From: Pseudoclavibacter caeni
GTDB lineage: Bacteria > Actinomycetota > Actinomycetes > Actinomycetales > Microbacteriaceae
Length of the DNA stretch: 64,000 nucleotides
Reading direction: 5' to 3'
NCBI RefSeq assembly: GCF_008831125.1
Contig: NZ_WBKA01000001.1
Location: forward strand, 434,001 to 498,000
The position numbers were made by a program, and so were the translations under genes. A model generated the notes under the pieces. It worked only from the letters and a program-made list of their open reading frames with translations. It did no database searches and was not told the origin of the DNA. Positions 47,726 through 58,470 of the stretch are shown piece after piece. Numbering within the stretch: position 1 is the first letter of the stretch; the number at the start of each line of letters is the position of its first letter.

Positions 47726-47746
47726 CCTGAGCCGAGTCGACTCAGG
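47726..47746. promoter_or_regulatory. HAIR-like HspR operator 1
   Basis: CCTGAGC, seven bases, ACTCAGG matches the HspR site CTTGAGT-N7-ACTCAAG with two changes that keep symmetry. The palindrome extends outward (GAA and TTC) to 47723-47749. It lies just upstream of the -35 of dnaK. Confidence 0.8.
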
Positions 47747-47760
47747 TTCGTCGGAATAGT

Positions 47761-47786
47761 TTGACACCTCTCCGCCGTTGTGTAAT

Positions 47787-47788
<2 letters not shown>
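47761..47788 (+). promoter_or_regulatory. dnaK operon promoter
   Basis: -35 TTGACA (47761-47766), a 16-base gap and -10 TAATCC (47783-47788) form a sigma-70-type promoter between and partly under the two HspR sites. Confidence 0.7.
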
Positions 47789-49753
<1,965 letters not shown>

Positions 49754-49762
49754 AGGCGGTCG

Positions 49763-50449
49763 ATGATGGCTGACACCACGGGATCGGCTCCACAGGACGA
49801 GCCGCGGGACGAGGACGCGCAGACGCCCGAGACCGCGCAGGGCGCCTCGGAGCAGTCCGCGGACACGTCGTCGGCCGCGTCGACTGCGGGGACCGCGGAG
49901 GGCGCCACGGCGTCCTCCGCCCCCGCCGGAGACGACGGCGCCGACGCGGGTGCGGACGCCGCGACCGGCGAGACCGGCGAGACGGCCGCGGACGAGACGT
50001 CACCGGATGCCGAGGAAAGCGGGGAGTCCTCACGCGAGGACAAGCTGCTCGACGAGCTGCAGCGGCTCGCCGCCGAGTACAAGAACTACCGGCAGCGCAC
50101 CGAGGCCCAGCGCGAGCGTGACCACGCGCTCGCGGTGGGTGATGCGGCCAAGCGGCTCTTCCCGGTCTTCGATGATCTGGACCGCGCCGAGCAGGCCGGC
50201 GACCTCGCCGAGGGCAGCGCGTTCGCGACCATCGCGAGCAAGCTGCGCGGCGTCGGGGAGGGGCTTGGCCTCGAGCGCTTCGGCGCGAAGGGCGAGCCGT
50301 TCGACCCGAACCTGCACGAGGCGGTGCTGCAGCAGCACAGCCCCGACGTGCACGAGCTCGTCATCGGCGAGGTCGTGCAGCCCGGGTATCGCATCGGTGA
50401 CACCCTGCTGCGCGCGGCCAAGGTGGTCGTGCTCGCACCGGCCGAGTGA
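49763..50449 (+). CDS. grpE: Nucleotide exchange factor GrpE
   Basis: A 228-residue GrpE. An 85-residue Asp/Glu/Ala/Thr-rich disordered N-terminus is followed by the coiled coil (LLDELQRLAAEYKNYRQRT) and the beta-wing head (HEAVLQQHSPDVHE, VVQPGYRIGDTLLRAAKVVV). It releases ADP from DnaK. ATG 49763 is nine bases after dnaK's stop; ATG 49766 is equally possible. Confidence 0.96.
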   Translation: MMADTTGSAPQDEPRDEDAQTPETAQGASEQSADTSSAASTAGTAEGATASSAPAGDDGADAGADAATGETGETAADETSPDAEESGESSREDKLLDELQRLAAEYKNYRQRTEAQRERDHALAVGDAAKRLFPVFDDLDRAEQAGDLAEGSAFATIASKLRGVGEGLGLERFGAKGEPFDPNLHEAVLQQHSPDVHELVIGEVVQPGYRIGDTLLRAAKVVVLAPAE

Positions 50450-50465
50450 TCGCACGGCTGATGCG

Positions 50466-50514
50466 GATGCGCGTCGGGCGCGGGTGCGGAGACGCCCCGC
50501 GCCCGACGCGCATC
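50466..50514 (+). terminator. 19-bp perfect stem-loop between grpE and dnaJ
   Basis: Arms 50466-50484 and 50496-50514 (outer bases GATGCGCG and CGCGCATC) pair fully around 11 bases. It sits inside the chaperone operon, so it may act as an attenuator or RNA-processing site setting the dnaK-grpE to dnaJ-hspR ratio rather than a full stop. dnaJ has its own strong ribosome-binding site after it. Confidence 0.6.
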
Positions 50515-50572
50515 ATCGGGCCCGTGACCGGGCCCGCAGAGGAGCGATCAGTGACAGAAGGAGGCGACCTGC

Positions 50573-51580
50573 ATGGCGAGTCAGGACTGGCTTGACAAGG
50601 ATTTCTACGCCGTGCTCGGGGTGTCGAAGGACATCTCGGACGCCGATCTGAAGAAGACGTACCGGAAGCTGGCCAGGAAGTATCACCCTGACGCCAACCC
50701 GGGTGACCAGGCGGCGGAGACGAGGTTCAAGGAGATCAGCGAGGCGTACTCGGTGCTCTCTGATCCGAAGCAGCGCAAGGAGTACGACGCGATCCGCGCG
50801 ATGGGCGGCGGCGCGCGCTTCACCGCGGGCGGCGCAGGCCAGGGCGCGGGCGGGTTCGAGGACCTGTTCGGCGGCCTGTTCGGCGGCGGGCAGCCCGGAG
50901 GGCAGCGCATCCGCTTCCAGACCGGCGGGCCCGGCCAGGGCGCGGGCGCGTATCAGGACCTGTTCGGCGGCCTGTTCGGCGGCGGGCAGCCCGGCGGCGG
51001 GTTCGGCGGGTTCCAGCCCGGCCCGGAGCGCGGGCGCGACGTCAAGGCCGAGGCGCGGCTGACGTTCGCCCAGGCGGTGCACGGGGCGACGGTGTCGCTC
51101 GCGTCGCCGCAGGGGCGCATGGTCAAGACGAAGATCCCCGCGGGCGTGCGCGACGGCCAGCGCATCCGGCTGCGCGGCAAGGGCGAGCCCGGGCGCGCCG
51201 GCGGCCCCGCCGGCGACCTGCTCGTCACCGTGCACGTGGCGGAGCATCCCGTGTTCCGCCGCGAGGGCGACGACCTGCGCATCGAGCTGCCGGTGACCTT
51301 CGCGGAGGCCGCGCTCGGCGCGACGGTCGAGGTGCCCACCTACGGCGGCGATCCGGTGAAGGTGCGCATCCGGCCGGGCACGCCGTCCGGCCGCGTGCTG
51401 CGCGTGAAGGGCCACGGCGTGCACACGCGCCGGCACACCGGCGACCTGCTCGCCGAGGTGCAGATCGTGGTGCCGCAGAAGCTCAGCGCGGCGCAGCGGA
51501 AGGCCCTGGACGCGTTCGTCGCCGCAGGCGACGACGTCGACCCGCGTGCCGGGCTGGTCGCCGACGCGAAGCGGGAGTGA
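50573..51580 (+). CDS. dnaJ: DnaJ-family co-chaperone without zinc finger
   Basis: A 335-residue J-protein with the J domain (about 10-75, HPD in YHPDANPG), a Gly/Phe-rich region with a 32-residue unit present twice, and the two C-terminal peptide-binding domains (from about 155). The Cys-rich zinc domain of classical DnaJ is absent, as in CbpA and the actinobacterial operon-type DnaJ1. It stimulates DnaK ATPase. AGAAGGAGG is ideally placed before the ATG. hspR follows after 15 bases. Confidence 0.95.
   Translation: MASQDWLDKDFYAVLGVSKDISDADLKKTYRKLARKYHPDANPGDQAAETRFKEISEAYSVLSDPKQRKEYDAIRAMGGGARFTAGGAGQGAGGFEDLFGGLFGGGQPGGQRIRFQTGGPGQGAGAYQDLFGGLFGGGQPGGGFGGFQPGPERGRDVKAEARLTFAQAVHGATVSLASPQGRMVKTKIPAGVRDGQRIRLRGKGEPGRAGGPAGDLLVTVHVAEHPVFRREGDDLRIELPVTFAEAALGATVEVPTYGGDPVKVRIRPGTPSGRVLRVKGHGVHTRRHTGDLLAEVQIVVPQKLSAAQRKALDAFVAAGDDVDPRAGLVADAKRE
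50837..50997 (+). repeat. 96-bp-offset duplication in the Gly/Phe region of dnaJ
   Basis: About 65 bases from 50837 recur from 50933 nearly unchanged. Both encode GQGAG, then [14 protein letters not shown]. The unit is 32 codons, so the frame is kept. Confidence 0.85.
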
Positions 51581-51595
51581 CGGAGAGGTGGTGAC

Positions 51596-52015
51596 ATGAT
51601 GGCAGACGCGACACAGCGGCTGTTCAGCATCTCCACGGCAGCGCAGCTGGCCGGCATGCACCCTCAGACGCTGCGGCAGTACGACCGGATCGGGCTCGTG
51701 CGGCCGCAGCGCACCGCCGGGCGCTCGCGCCGCTACTCGCTGCGCGACGTCGTCCAGCTGCGCGAGGTGCAGCGGCTGTCCAACGAGGGCGTGAGCCTCG
51801 AGGGCATCCGCCGCATCCTCGACCTGGAGAATCAGGTGCACCGGCTGCAGCAGCGTGTGGGCGAGCTGGAGACCGCGCTCGCCGATGCGCTCATCTACCG
51901 GCCCGGTGCCCGCACCTTCGCCGCCGGCGTGGCCGGCGAGGTCGTCACCCTCGACCAGGGGCGGCGGCGCGTGCTCACGGGCGGCGAGATCGTCGTCTGG
52001 CGGCCGGGGCCTTGA
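51596..52015 (+). CDS. hspR: Heat-shock repressor HspR (MerR family)
   Basis: A 139-residue MerR-type protein: LFSISTAAQLAGMHPQTLRQYDRIGLVRP is the winged-helix DNA-binding start (motif HPQTLRQYDRIGL), then a coiled coil (ENQVHRLQQRVGELE) and a tail. HspR binds HAIR inverted repeats, two of which lie before dnaK, and closes the autoregulatory loop dnaK-grpE-dnaJ-hspR. Start 51596; ATG 51599 is the alternative. GGAGAGGTGG precedes. Confidence 0.95.
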   Translation: MMADATQRLFSISTAAQLAGMHPQTLRQYDRIGLVRPQRTAGRSRRYSLRDVVQLREVQRLSNEGVSLEGIRRILDLENQVHRLQQRVGELETALADALIYRPGARTFAAGVAGEVVTLDQGRRRVLTGGEIVVWRPGP

Positions 52016-52195
52016 CCGGGCCTCTCGGGCAGGACTCGCCTGGGTTCGCGTCAGGACTCGCGGCGGTGTGGCGCGGAGCTCACGGCGGGGCTCGCGGCAG
52101 AGCTCGTGTCAGGGCGGCGCGGAGCCCACGGCGAGGCGGCACGGACGGTAACGCGGCGGAAACATGTGGGCAACCCCCGAGCAAGGGATAAGTCA

Positions 52196-52201
52196 TAGCT
52201 T
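52196..52201 (+). promoter_or_regulatory. -10 box of the allantoinase gene
   Basis: TAGCTT, seven bases before ATG 52209. The region from 52016 to here shows only short imperfect repeats of GGCGCGGAGC. Confidence 0.45.
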
Positions 52202-52208
52202 TACCTGC

Positions 52209-53639
52209 ATGAGCTCCACACCGCGTCAACCGGATCAGACCCCGTCACGACAGAGCCGCCCGCCGCGCACCGTCGCCGCGGAGCTCGCCCTCGTCGACGG
52301 CGTGTTGCAGCCGGCGATCGTCACCCTCGACCGGGGGCGCATCGTCGCCGTGGCCGCGCGGCCCCTCTCGGCCGCCGACCGCCGCGACGCCGACCTCTTG
52401 GTCGCCGCCCCGCGGGTGCTGCTGCCCGCGCTCGTCGACACGCACGTGCACGTCAACGAGCCCGGGCGCACCGAGTGGGAGGGCTTCGACACCGCGACGG
52501 CCGCGGCCGCGGCCGGGGGCGTGGGCACGATCCTCGACATGCCGCTCAACTCGATCCCCGTCACGACCACGGTGCGGGCGCTGCAGGTCAAGCGTGCCGT
52601 CGCCGTCTCCCAGACGCATGTGAACGTCGGGTTCTGGGGCGGGGCGGTGCCGGACAACCTCGGCGCCGGCCAGCTGGCCCGGCTGTGGGAGGCCGGCGTG
52701 TACGGGTTCAAATGCTTCACCTCGCCGTCGGGCGTCGACGAGTTCCCCGCTCTCGACGACGACCAGCTGCTGCGCGCGGCGGCCGAGACCGCCGAGCTCG
52801 ACGCCCCGCTCATCGTGCACGCCGAGGACCCGGACCTGCTCGCGCCGCAGCGCGCCGAGAGCACCGTCTACGCGGACTTCCTCGCCTCCCGGCCGGATGC
52901 GGCGGAGACCTCCGCGGTCACCCGCGTCATCGACGCGGCCCGGCGCACCGGCGCCCGGGTCCACATCCTGCACGTCTCGAGCGCCCGCCTGCTGCCGCTC
53001 ATCGCGCAGGCCCGAGGGGAGGGGGTGCGGATCACCGCCGAGACCTGCCCACACTACCTCACCCTCGCCGCCGAGGAGATCCCGGACGGGGCGACCCAGT
53101 ACAAGTGCTGCCCGCCGATCCGCGACGAGCGCAACCGCGAGGCCCTCTGGCAGGGGCTCCTCGACGGCACGATCGACTGCGTGGTGAGCGATCACTCGCC
53201 GGCCACCGCCCGCCTCAAGCTCGGCGCGGACGGGGACTGGGCCCGGGCCTGGGGCGGCATCGCCTCGCTGCAGACCGGGCTGGCCGCCATGTGGACGAGC
53301 GCACGCGGCATGGGGATCCCGCTGGAGCGGGTGGCGGCATGGATGGGCGAGGCGCCGGCGCGACTGTTCGGGCTGGCCGGGCGGGGCGTGATCGCCGTCG
53401 GCGCCGCGGCGGATCTCGCCGTGTTCGATCCCGAGGCGGAGCTCCCGGTGGACGCCGCCGAGATGCAGTACCGCAACCCGGTCACCGCCTGGGACGGGCG
53501 GACGCTCACCGGTCAGGTCGATGCCACGATCGTCGGCGGACGGCTGGTGTGGACCGCCGAGGGCGGGGTCGATCGCGGTGTCATCCGCCCGCTGCTGCGA
53601 CGCGGCGCCGGAGTTCACACAGTCGAGTCGTGCGCGTAA
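52209..53639 (+). CDS. allB: Allantoinase
   Basis: Hydrolyses allantoin to allantoate in purine breakdown, releasing nitrogen. A 476-residue cyclic amidohydrolase with metal ligands in [18 protein letters not shown] (HVH), the carboxylated Lys in [11 protein letters not shown], His in IVHAED and ILHVSS, and Asp in VSDHSP; these together are the AllB pattern rather than dihydropyrimidinase. The start follows a -10-like box by seven bases. A flavin enzyme follows 112 bp later, in the same direction. Confidence 0.94.
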   Translation: MSSTPRQPDQTPSRQSRPPRTVAAELALVDGVLQPAIVTLDRGRIVAVAARPLSAADRRDADLLVAAPRVLLPALVDTHVHVNEPGRTEWEGFDTATAAAAAGGVGTILDMPLNSIPVTTTVRALQVKRAVAVSQTHVNVGFWGGAVPDNLGAGQLARLWEAGVYGFKCFTSPSGVDEFPALDDDQLLRAAAETAELDAPLIVHAEDPDLLAPQRAESTVYADFLASRPDAAETSAVTRVIDAARRTGARVHILHVSSARLLPLIAQARGEGVRITAETCPHYLTLAAEEIPDGATQYKCCPPIRDERNREALWQGLLDGTIDCVVSDHSPATARLKLGADGDWARAWGGIASLQTGLAAMWTSARGMGIPLERVAAWMGEAPARLFGLAGRGVIAVGAAADLAVFDPEAELPVDAAEMQYRNPVTAWDGRTLTGQVDATIVGGRLVWTAEGGVDRGVIRPLLRRGAGVHTVESCA

Positions 53640-53665
53640 CCATGGTGAAACGCCCCCGGACCACA

Positions 53666-53687
53666 CTGTTCACTGATCACTTAACAG
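53666..53687. promoter_or_regulatory. 22-bp palindromic operator before the flavin enzyme gene
   Basis: CTGTT and AACAG flank a centre TGATCA with matched Ts and As between, 8 of 11 base pairs symmetric. It lies 64 bp before ATG 53752 in an A/T-rich patch that stands out locally. A dimeric repressor such as a GntR-type or the XRE-cupin protein encoded at 55335 could bind it. Confidence 0.6.
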
Positions 53688-53751
53688 GTCGCCGCGGTCG
53701 CGTCGACGGTCAGGCGTGGCCCGGTCGGCCACGGGCTCGAGGAGGGTGCAG

Positions 53752-55224
53752 ATGACGGACCAGGCAGCACGGCAGCGGCTCGAGGATCTCACCGAGCGGG
53801 TGCGTCGCGAGATCGAGCTGACCGGATACGCGGAGCGGGACTGGATCCCGCATCGGGGCGACGACCTCGACGTGCTCATCGTGGGCGCCGGTCAGGCCGG
53901 GCTCGCACTGAGCTTCGCGCTGCGCCGGCTGGACGTGACCCGGCAGCTCGTCGTCGACGCCGCGCCCGCCGGCCGCGTCGGCCCCTGGAACACGTACGCG
54001 CGGATGCACACGCTGCGCACCCCGAAGCGGCTGCGCTGGGCGGATCAGGGCGTGCCGTCGCTCACGCCCCGAGCCTGGTACGAGGCCCGGTTCGGGCCGG
54101 ACCGCTGGGACGAGCTGACCTTCATCCCCCGACTCGACTGGAACGACTACCTGGAGTGGTACCGCACCACGTTGCGGCTGCCGGTCGAGCACGAAACCCG
54201 GGTGATCGCCGTGCACCGGCCGACGACGCCGGACGGGCCGTTCGCCGTCGAGCTCGAGCACGACGGCGGCACCCGCACCGTCCTCACCCGGCGGATCGTC
54301 TTCGCCACCGGGCTCGAGGGCGCCGGAGACAGGAACGTGCCGCAGGGGCTCTTCGGCCACCTGCCCCGCCGGCTGTGGGCGCACACCGACGACGACATCG
54401 ACTTCGCCGCGCTGCGCGGCCGTCGCGTGGGCGTGCTCGGCGGCGGGGCCAGCGGGTTCGACAACGCCGGCTGCGCCCTCGAGGCCGGAGCCGCCGAGGT
54501 GCGCTCGTACATGCGCCGACCGCGGATGCCCGTCGCCAACCCCCTGCGCTGGATGGAGTTCGCCGGCTTCCTCGAGCACTACGCGGACTGGGACGACGCG
54601 CACAAGTGGTCGTTCACCAAGCGCGTGCTCGACGTGGACCAGCCCGCGACGCAGACCTCGCTGTGGCGGTGCTTCGCTCATGACAACTTCTCGCTGTCGT
54701 TCTCGTCGCCCTGGCGGTCCACGCGCGTGGACGGCGACGGGGTCATCGTCGACGTGAACGGGACGGAGGAGCGCTTCGACTTCCTCATCGCGGCCACGGG
54801 CGTGAGCGTTGATCTCGCCCTGCGCCCGGAGCTGGCCGAGTTCGTCGACGACATCGCACTGTGGGAGGAGCGCTACACCCCGCCCGCGGGCGAGGAGGCG
54901 CCGGCACTCGGCCGCTACCCCTACCTCACGGACGGGTTCGCCTTCCAGCCGAAGGCAGGGCACGACGCCCCCTGGCTGGGCCGACTCTTCCACTTCGCGC
55001 AGGGCGCGCGGGTGACGATGGGGATCACCGGCCACCAGCTCTCCGGCCTGCCCGCCGGTGTCGACCGGCTGGTCTGGCATCTCACCCGTGACGTGTTCGT
55101 CGAGAACGACGACCAGGTGCTCGCGGACTTCTTCGCCTATGACGTGCCGGAGCTGACGAACCTCGGCCCACAGCCGGCGGGCACGCCGCCCCGGCAGACG
55201 AGCCCGCGCACCCCGGACCGCTGA
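53752..55224 (+). CDS. Flavin-containing monooxygenase-like oxidoreductase
   Basis: A 490-residue FAD/NAD(P)-binding protein. The FAD site is IVGAGQAGLALS near residue 44 and the NADP site VLGGGASGFDNAG near 228. Between them GLFGHLPRRLWAHT resembles the FMO/Baeyer-Villiger fingerprint (FxGxxxH) but with extra residues. Such enzymes oxygenate N-, S- or keto-substrates with NADPH. ATG 53752 has GAGGAGGG ahead. Its place between allantoinase and an amidase/ABC operon suggests it opens a nitrogenous compound, which is inference. Confidence 0.8.
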   Translation: MTDQAARQRLEDLTERVRREIELTGYAERDWIPHRGDDLDVLIVGAGQAGLALSFALRRLDVTRQLVVDAAPAGRVGPWNTYARMHTLRTPKRLRWADQGVPSLTPRAWYEARFGPDRWDELTFIPRLDWNDYLEWYRTTLRLPVEHETRVIAVHRPTTPDGPFAVELEHDGGTRTVLTRRIVFATGLEGAGDRNVPQGLFGHLPRRLWAHTDDDIDFAALRGRRVGVLGGGASGFDNAGCALEAGAAEVRSYMRRPRMPVANPLRWMEFAGFLEHYADWDDAHKWSFTKRVLDVDQPATQTSLWRCFAHDNFSLSFSSPWRSTRVDGDGVIVDVNGTEERFDFLIAATGVSVDLALRPELAEFVDDIALWEERYTPPAGEEAPALGRYPYLTDGFAFQPKAGHDAPWLGRLFHFAQGARVTMGITGHQLSGLPAGVDRLVWHLTRDVFVENDDQVLADFFAYDVPELTNLGPQPAGTPPRQTSPRTPDR

Positions 55225-55334
55225 CGTCCGGCGCGGCCGCCGTCCTCGGCGCCGGGCCAGCAGGCCGACGACAGGGATGCCGATGGGTGCGGACCCGGCT
55301 GACGTCGGCCCTGCGGGAGGTGGCGCTGATGCCC

Positions 55335-55973
55335 TCAGTGCACGGTCAGCCACAGGATGACGGCCGGCTGCGCAGAGCGGTTCGCGATGCGATGCGGGCG
55401 GGTCGCCGGATGCGAGATCGCGTCGCCCTCGCCCAGCGGGTAGGCGGTGCCGTCGTCGTACTCGACCGTGACCGCGCCGGCGAGCATGTGCCCGCTCTCG
55501 AACCCCGGGTGTCGCAGGAACTCGCCGGGCGGGCTCGACGCCGACCCCGGCGGGTAGGTCGAGCGGAACAGTTCCAGCGACGGCATCGGCCGCGGGGTCA
55601 GCCGCTCGTAGACGACCCCGGTGGAGAGCACGATCGGCTCGATCTCCCCGGCGCGGGCGACGCTCACCTCGCCGAGCCCGGGGGTCTGGACGTCCTCCGG
55701 GCCGGAGCCCTCGCCGCCGAAGGCGAACGCGAGCGGCAGGTCGAGCGCCGCCATGATCGTCACGAGCCGATTCACCGAGGGCAGCATCCGACCGTTCTCG
55801 ATCTGTGACAGGGCGCTCGCGCTGATGCCGAGCCGCGCGGCGAGATCCCGCAGCGAGACGCCGCGCTCGTGCCGCAGCATCCGCAGCCGCGGGCCGATCT
55901 CGGTGGTGATCGGCTCGTCGTCGCGCCCGGCCCCCTCGGGGAACGGGCTGGTGGCGGTGTCCCTGGTCGTCAT
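55335..55973 (-). CDS. XRE-cupin transcriptional regulator
   Basis: A 212-residue regulator with an XRE helix-turn-helix (about 27-80: LRMLRHERGVSLRDLAARLG, ISASALSQIENG) and a C-terminal cupin (about 120-212: HPGFESGHMLAG, GEGDAISHP, PHRIANRS). Such proteins sense a small metabolite in the cupin and control their own operon. It is the last gene of the leftward amidase/ABC operon and overlaps the amidase by four bases (ATGA). Likely targets are its operon and the palindrome at 53666. Confidence 0.9.
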   Translation of the reverse strand: MTTRDTATSPFPEGAGRDDEPITTEIGPRLRMLRHERGVSLRDLAARLGISASALSQIENGRMLPSVNRLVTIMAALDLPLAFAFGGEGSGPEDVQTPGLGEVSVARAGEIEPIVLSTGVVYERLTPRPMPSLELFRSTYPPGSASSPPGEFLRHPGFESGHMLAGAVTVEYDDGTAYPLGEGDAISHPATRPHRIANRSAQPAVILWLTVH

Positions 55974-57259
55974 CGTCCTCCCCCGGCCGGGGCGAGCGGG
56001 GACAGGGTACGGGCTGCCCACGCGATGAGCGTGCGGTCGGATCGCCGTGGCCCGATCGCGCACAGGCCCAGGGGCAGCCCCGAGGCGGTGAGCACGGGGG
56101 CGGAGATCGCCGGGCGGCCGGACACCCCGGCCAGCGCGGTGAGTCGCATCGTGCCCCGGCGCACCCGGTCGATCGTCGCGGGATCCGCGTCGCGGCGCGG
56201 GGCCGACCCGGAGGCGCTGGGCAGCAGCAGGGGACGGTCGCCGGCGAGCCCGTCCACCAGCACGCGGAACCGCTCGACCTCGTCGCGCGCCGCGTCCGCC
56301 TCGGCCCGGGTGACCCGGGAGGCGACCTCGAAGCGGCCGCGGACCGCCGGGCCGAGCGCCGACCAGTGCTCGGCGACCCACACGCCGTGCTCCCGCCAGG
56401 CCTGCCAGCCCTGGAGCGCGGTGAACGCGCGCTGGACGTCGGCCAGGCCATCCACGCGCACGCGCTCCACCGGGGCGTCGAGGCGTCGCGTCAAGGCGGC
56501 CATGGCGCGGTTCCAGTCGGACAGGGCGTCCGGTGCGACGAGCTCCTCGAGCCCGTCGAGGGCGATCGGGGAGGCTGCCACGGGCGCGTCCGCGTCGGGA
56601 GCGAGCACCGCGGCCACGCGGGCGAGGACGTCCGGGTCGCGGGTGAGCCAGCCCACCGTGTCGAATCGCTCGGCGAGCCCGAGCAGACCGGTGCGGTCGA
56701 CGAGCCCGTGCGTGGTGCGCACGCCCCACAGCCCCTGGTACGAGGCGGGCACCCGGATCGAGCCGCCGGTGTCAGTGCCGAGTCCGATGTCGGCCTGGCC
56801 GAGGGCCACGGCCGCGGCGCTGCCGGAGGAGGAGCCGCCGCTGATCCGGTCGGGCGCGGCCGGGTTCGGCGGGGTGCCGTAGTGGTCGTTGCACCCGGCG
56901 ATCGAGTAGGCGAACTCGTCGGTCTGGGCGATGCCGCGCACGGCCGCGCCGGCGTCGAGCAGGCGTCGCACCGCGACGGCGTGGCGAGGCTGCACGGCCG
57001 CCTCGGCCAGCCAGGCGGGGTTGCCGGCGCCGATCCGCTGCCCCGCCACGGCGTAGAGATCCTTCACAGCCACGGTGAGCCCCGCGAGGGGACCCATGGC
57101 GGTGCCGCGGACGAGCGGGTCGCCCAGGACGCGCCAGACTCGCGGATCCGGCGCCAGTCGGTCCGCAGACCGTCGGGCCGCGGCCGGTCCGGTCTGGGCC
57201 GCGGCCGGTCCGGACGGTGCGGCCGCACCAGATCGGGGGTCCGGGTGTCGCGCGCTCAC
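55970..57259 (-). CDS. Amidase-signature hydrolase (AMI1-like)
   Basis: A 429-residue amidase. The Ser-cisSer-Lys triad is readable: Lys66 in VAVKDLY, the GGSSSGS loop at 141-147, and nucleophile Ser167 in GTDTGGSIRVPA. GPLAGLTVAVKD, DEFAYSIAGCNDHYGTPPNP and FDTVGWLTRDP are close to the indole-acetamide hydrolase AMI1 type, so a small amide is the likely substrate. GTG 57259 overlaps the acetamidase stop. An Ala/Pro-rich 35 residues precede the fold. The compound it acts on is unknown. Confidence 0.9.
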   Translation of the reverse strand: MSARHPDPRSGAAAPSGPAAAQTGPAAARRSADRLAPDPRVWRVLGDPLVRGTAMGPLAGLTVAVKDLYAVAGQRIGAGNPAWLAEAAVQPRHAVAVRRLLDAGAAVRGIAQTDEFAYSIAGCNDHYGTPPNPAAPDRISGGSSSGSAAAVALGQADIGLGTDTGGSIRVPASYQGLWGVRTTHGLVDRTGLLGLAERFDTVGWLTRDPDVLARVAAVLAPDADAPVAASPIALDGLEELVAPDALSDWNRAMAALTRRLDAPVERVRVDGLADVQRAFTALQGWQAWREHGVWVAEHWSALGPAVRGRFEVASRVTRAEADAARDEVERFRVLVDGLAGDRPLLLPSASGSAPRRDADPATIDRVRRGTMRLTALAGVSGRPAISAPVLTASGLPLGLCAIGPRRSDRTLIAWAARTLSPLAPAGGGR

Positions 57260-58470
57260 GGGCGGCTCCCGTCCGGGCGGGCCGGCTGCAGCAGCCGGGC
57301 GGCGCTGTCGTCCAGGTCGTCCAGTCGCAGGCGGATGTGCACGCCCTTGACCAGATCGACCACCTGCGAGATGTTCACGTCCGCCGCCGCGCTCAGATAC
57401 GCGTAGGCGTGCACCTCGTCCATCGCGTAGCGGTGGTGCAGCAGGTCCACGGCCGCGGTCACGCCGTGCTCGACGGCACGGTCCAGGTCACGGTCGAGGC
57501 CCACGGGCAGCAGCAGCCGGTCGGTGACGCCGATCGGAGTGCGCACATCGCCGAACCGGCGCCGGGCCTCGTCGGCGCGGATGACGTCGAGGGTGATCGT
57601 CGCCCGCAGCGACGCCTCGAGCGCGGTGAGCGCGACCTCGCCGTCGCCCTGGGCGAAGTGGGGGTCGCCGATGTAGACGAGGGCGTCATCGACCTGGACG
57701 GGGAGCATGAGCGTCGTCCCCTCGCCGAGCAGCCGGATGTCGAGGTTGCCCCCGTGCGGGCCGGGCGGCACCGAGTGCAGGTGCTCGTCGGTCGCGGTGG
57801 CCACGCCCATGATCCCGAGGAAGGGGTGCAGGGGGAACGAGACGCTTGATGCGGCGTCGCGGCCGTCGAGCGCGGCGCGCGCCTCCGCCTCGTCGAGCGC
57901 GGCCACGGCGATGGCGTCGAGCCCCCCGCGGGGGATGACCCCGCGGGGTCGGCCCGCGTCGTCGACCATGGTCCGGGCGAACACGCTCACTGTGGGCGCC
58001 TGGCGCGGCAGCCGGTCGGGCAGCGCGCCGCGGCCATGCCGGCTGCTGATCACCCCGTATGGGACGCGCGGCTCGAGCCGGTCGACCCGCAGCAGCAGCA
58101 GGTCGCCCGGCCGGGTCCCGGCCACGGCGATCGGGCCGGTGACCACGTGGGGGCCGTCGACGGCCGGGTCATGCGATCCGATCGCGGCGAGGCGGATGCC
58201 GTCCTCGAGCACGGCGTCGTCGGCGACGCCCTGCCGGGTGAAGAAGCGGCGCGGGTCGCGGCCCTGGTCCTCGAGCAGGCCCTCGTGGCTGAGCGTGTCG
58301 ACGACGACGGTGTCGCCGGGGCGCACGGTGAGCACGGGGCGGTCGCCGCGTGCGGGCAGCCGGCCCCATCGCACGTGGTCCGGGGTGGCGCTCAGGTAGG
58401 GCGTCGCGGCGTCGACCGCGGTGTCCGGCTGCAGCACGCGGCCCCAGGGAGGCCTCTCGTCTCGGGTCAT
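57256..58470 (-). CDS. Acetamidase/formamidase family protein
   Basis: A 404-residue FmdA/AmdA-type amide hydrolase: VRPGDTVVVDT, IGSHDPAVDGPHVVTG, LPLHPFLGIMGVA-like (FPLHPFLGIMG), and YIGDPHFAQGDGEV, a family signature, are present; metal-binding His and Asp residues are in place. It frees ammonia from formamide or acetamide. ATGA overlap with the permease gene and GTGA with the amidase show tight coupling. Having two amide hydrolases in one operon suggests two successive cuts of the imported compound. Confidence 0.92.
   Translation of the reverse strand: MTRDERPPWGRVLQPDTAVDAATPYLSATPDHVRWGRLPARGDRPVLTVRPGDTVVVDTLSHEGLLEDQGRDPRRFFTRQGVADDAVLEDGIRLAAIGSHDPAVDGPHVVTGPIAVAGTRPGDLLLLRVDRLEPRVPYGVISSRHGRGALPDRLPRQAPTVSVFARTMVDDAGRPRGVIPRGGLDAIAVAALDEAEARAALDGRDAASSVSFPLHPFLGIMGVATATDEHLHSVPPGPHGGNLDIRLLGEGTTLMLPVQVDDALVYIGDPHFAQGDGEVALTALEASLRATITLDVIRADEARRRFGDVRTPIGVTDRLLLPVGLDRDLDRAVEHGVTAAVDLLHHRYAMDEVHAYAYLSAAADVNISQVVDLVKGVHIRLRLDDLDDSAARLLQPARPDGSRP

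Noticed and set aside
52016-52195. Short repeats GGCGCGGAGC and GGGCTCGCGGC as a CRISPR or mobile element
   Set aside because: Copies are imperfect, irregularly spaced and explained by local base composition.
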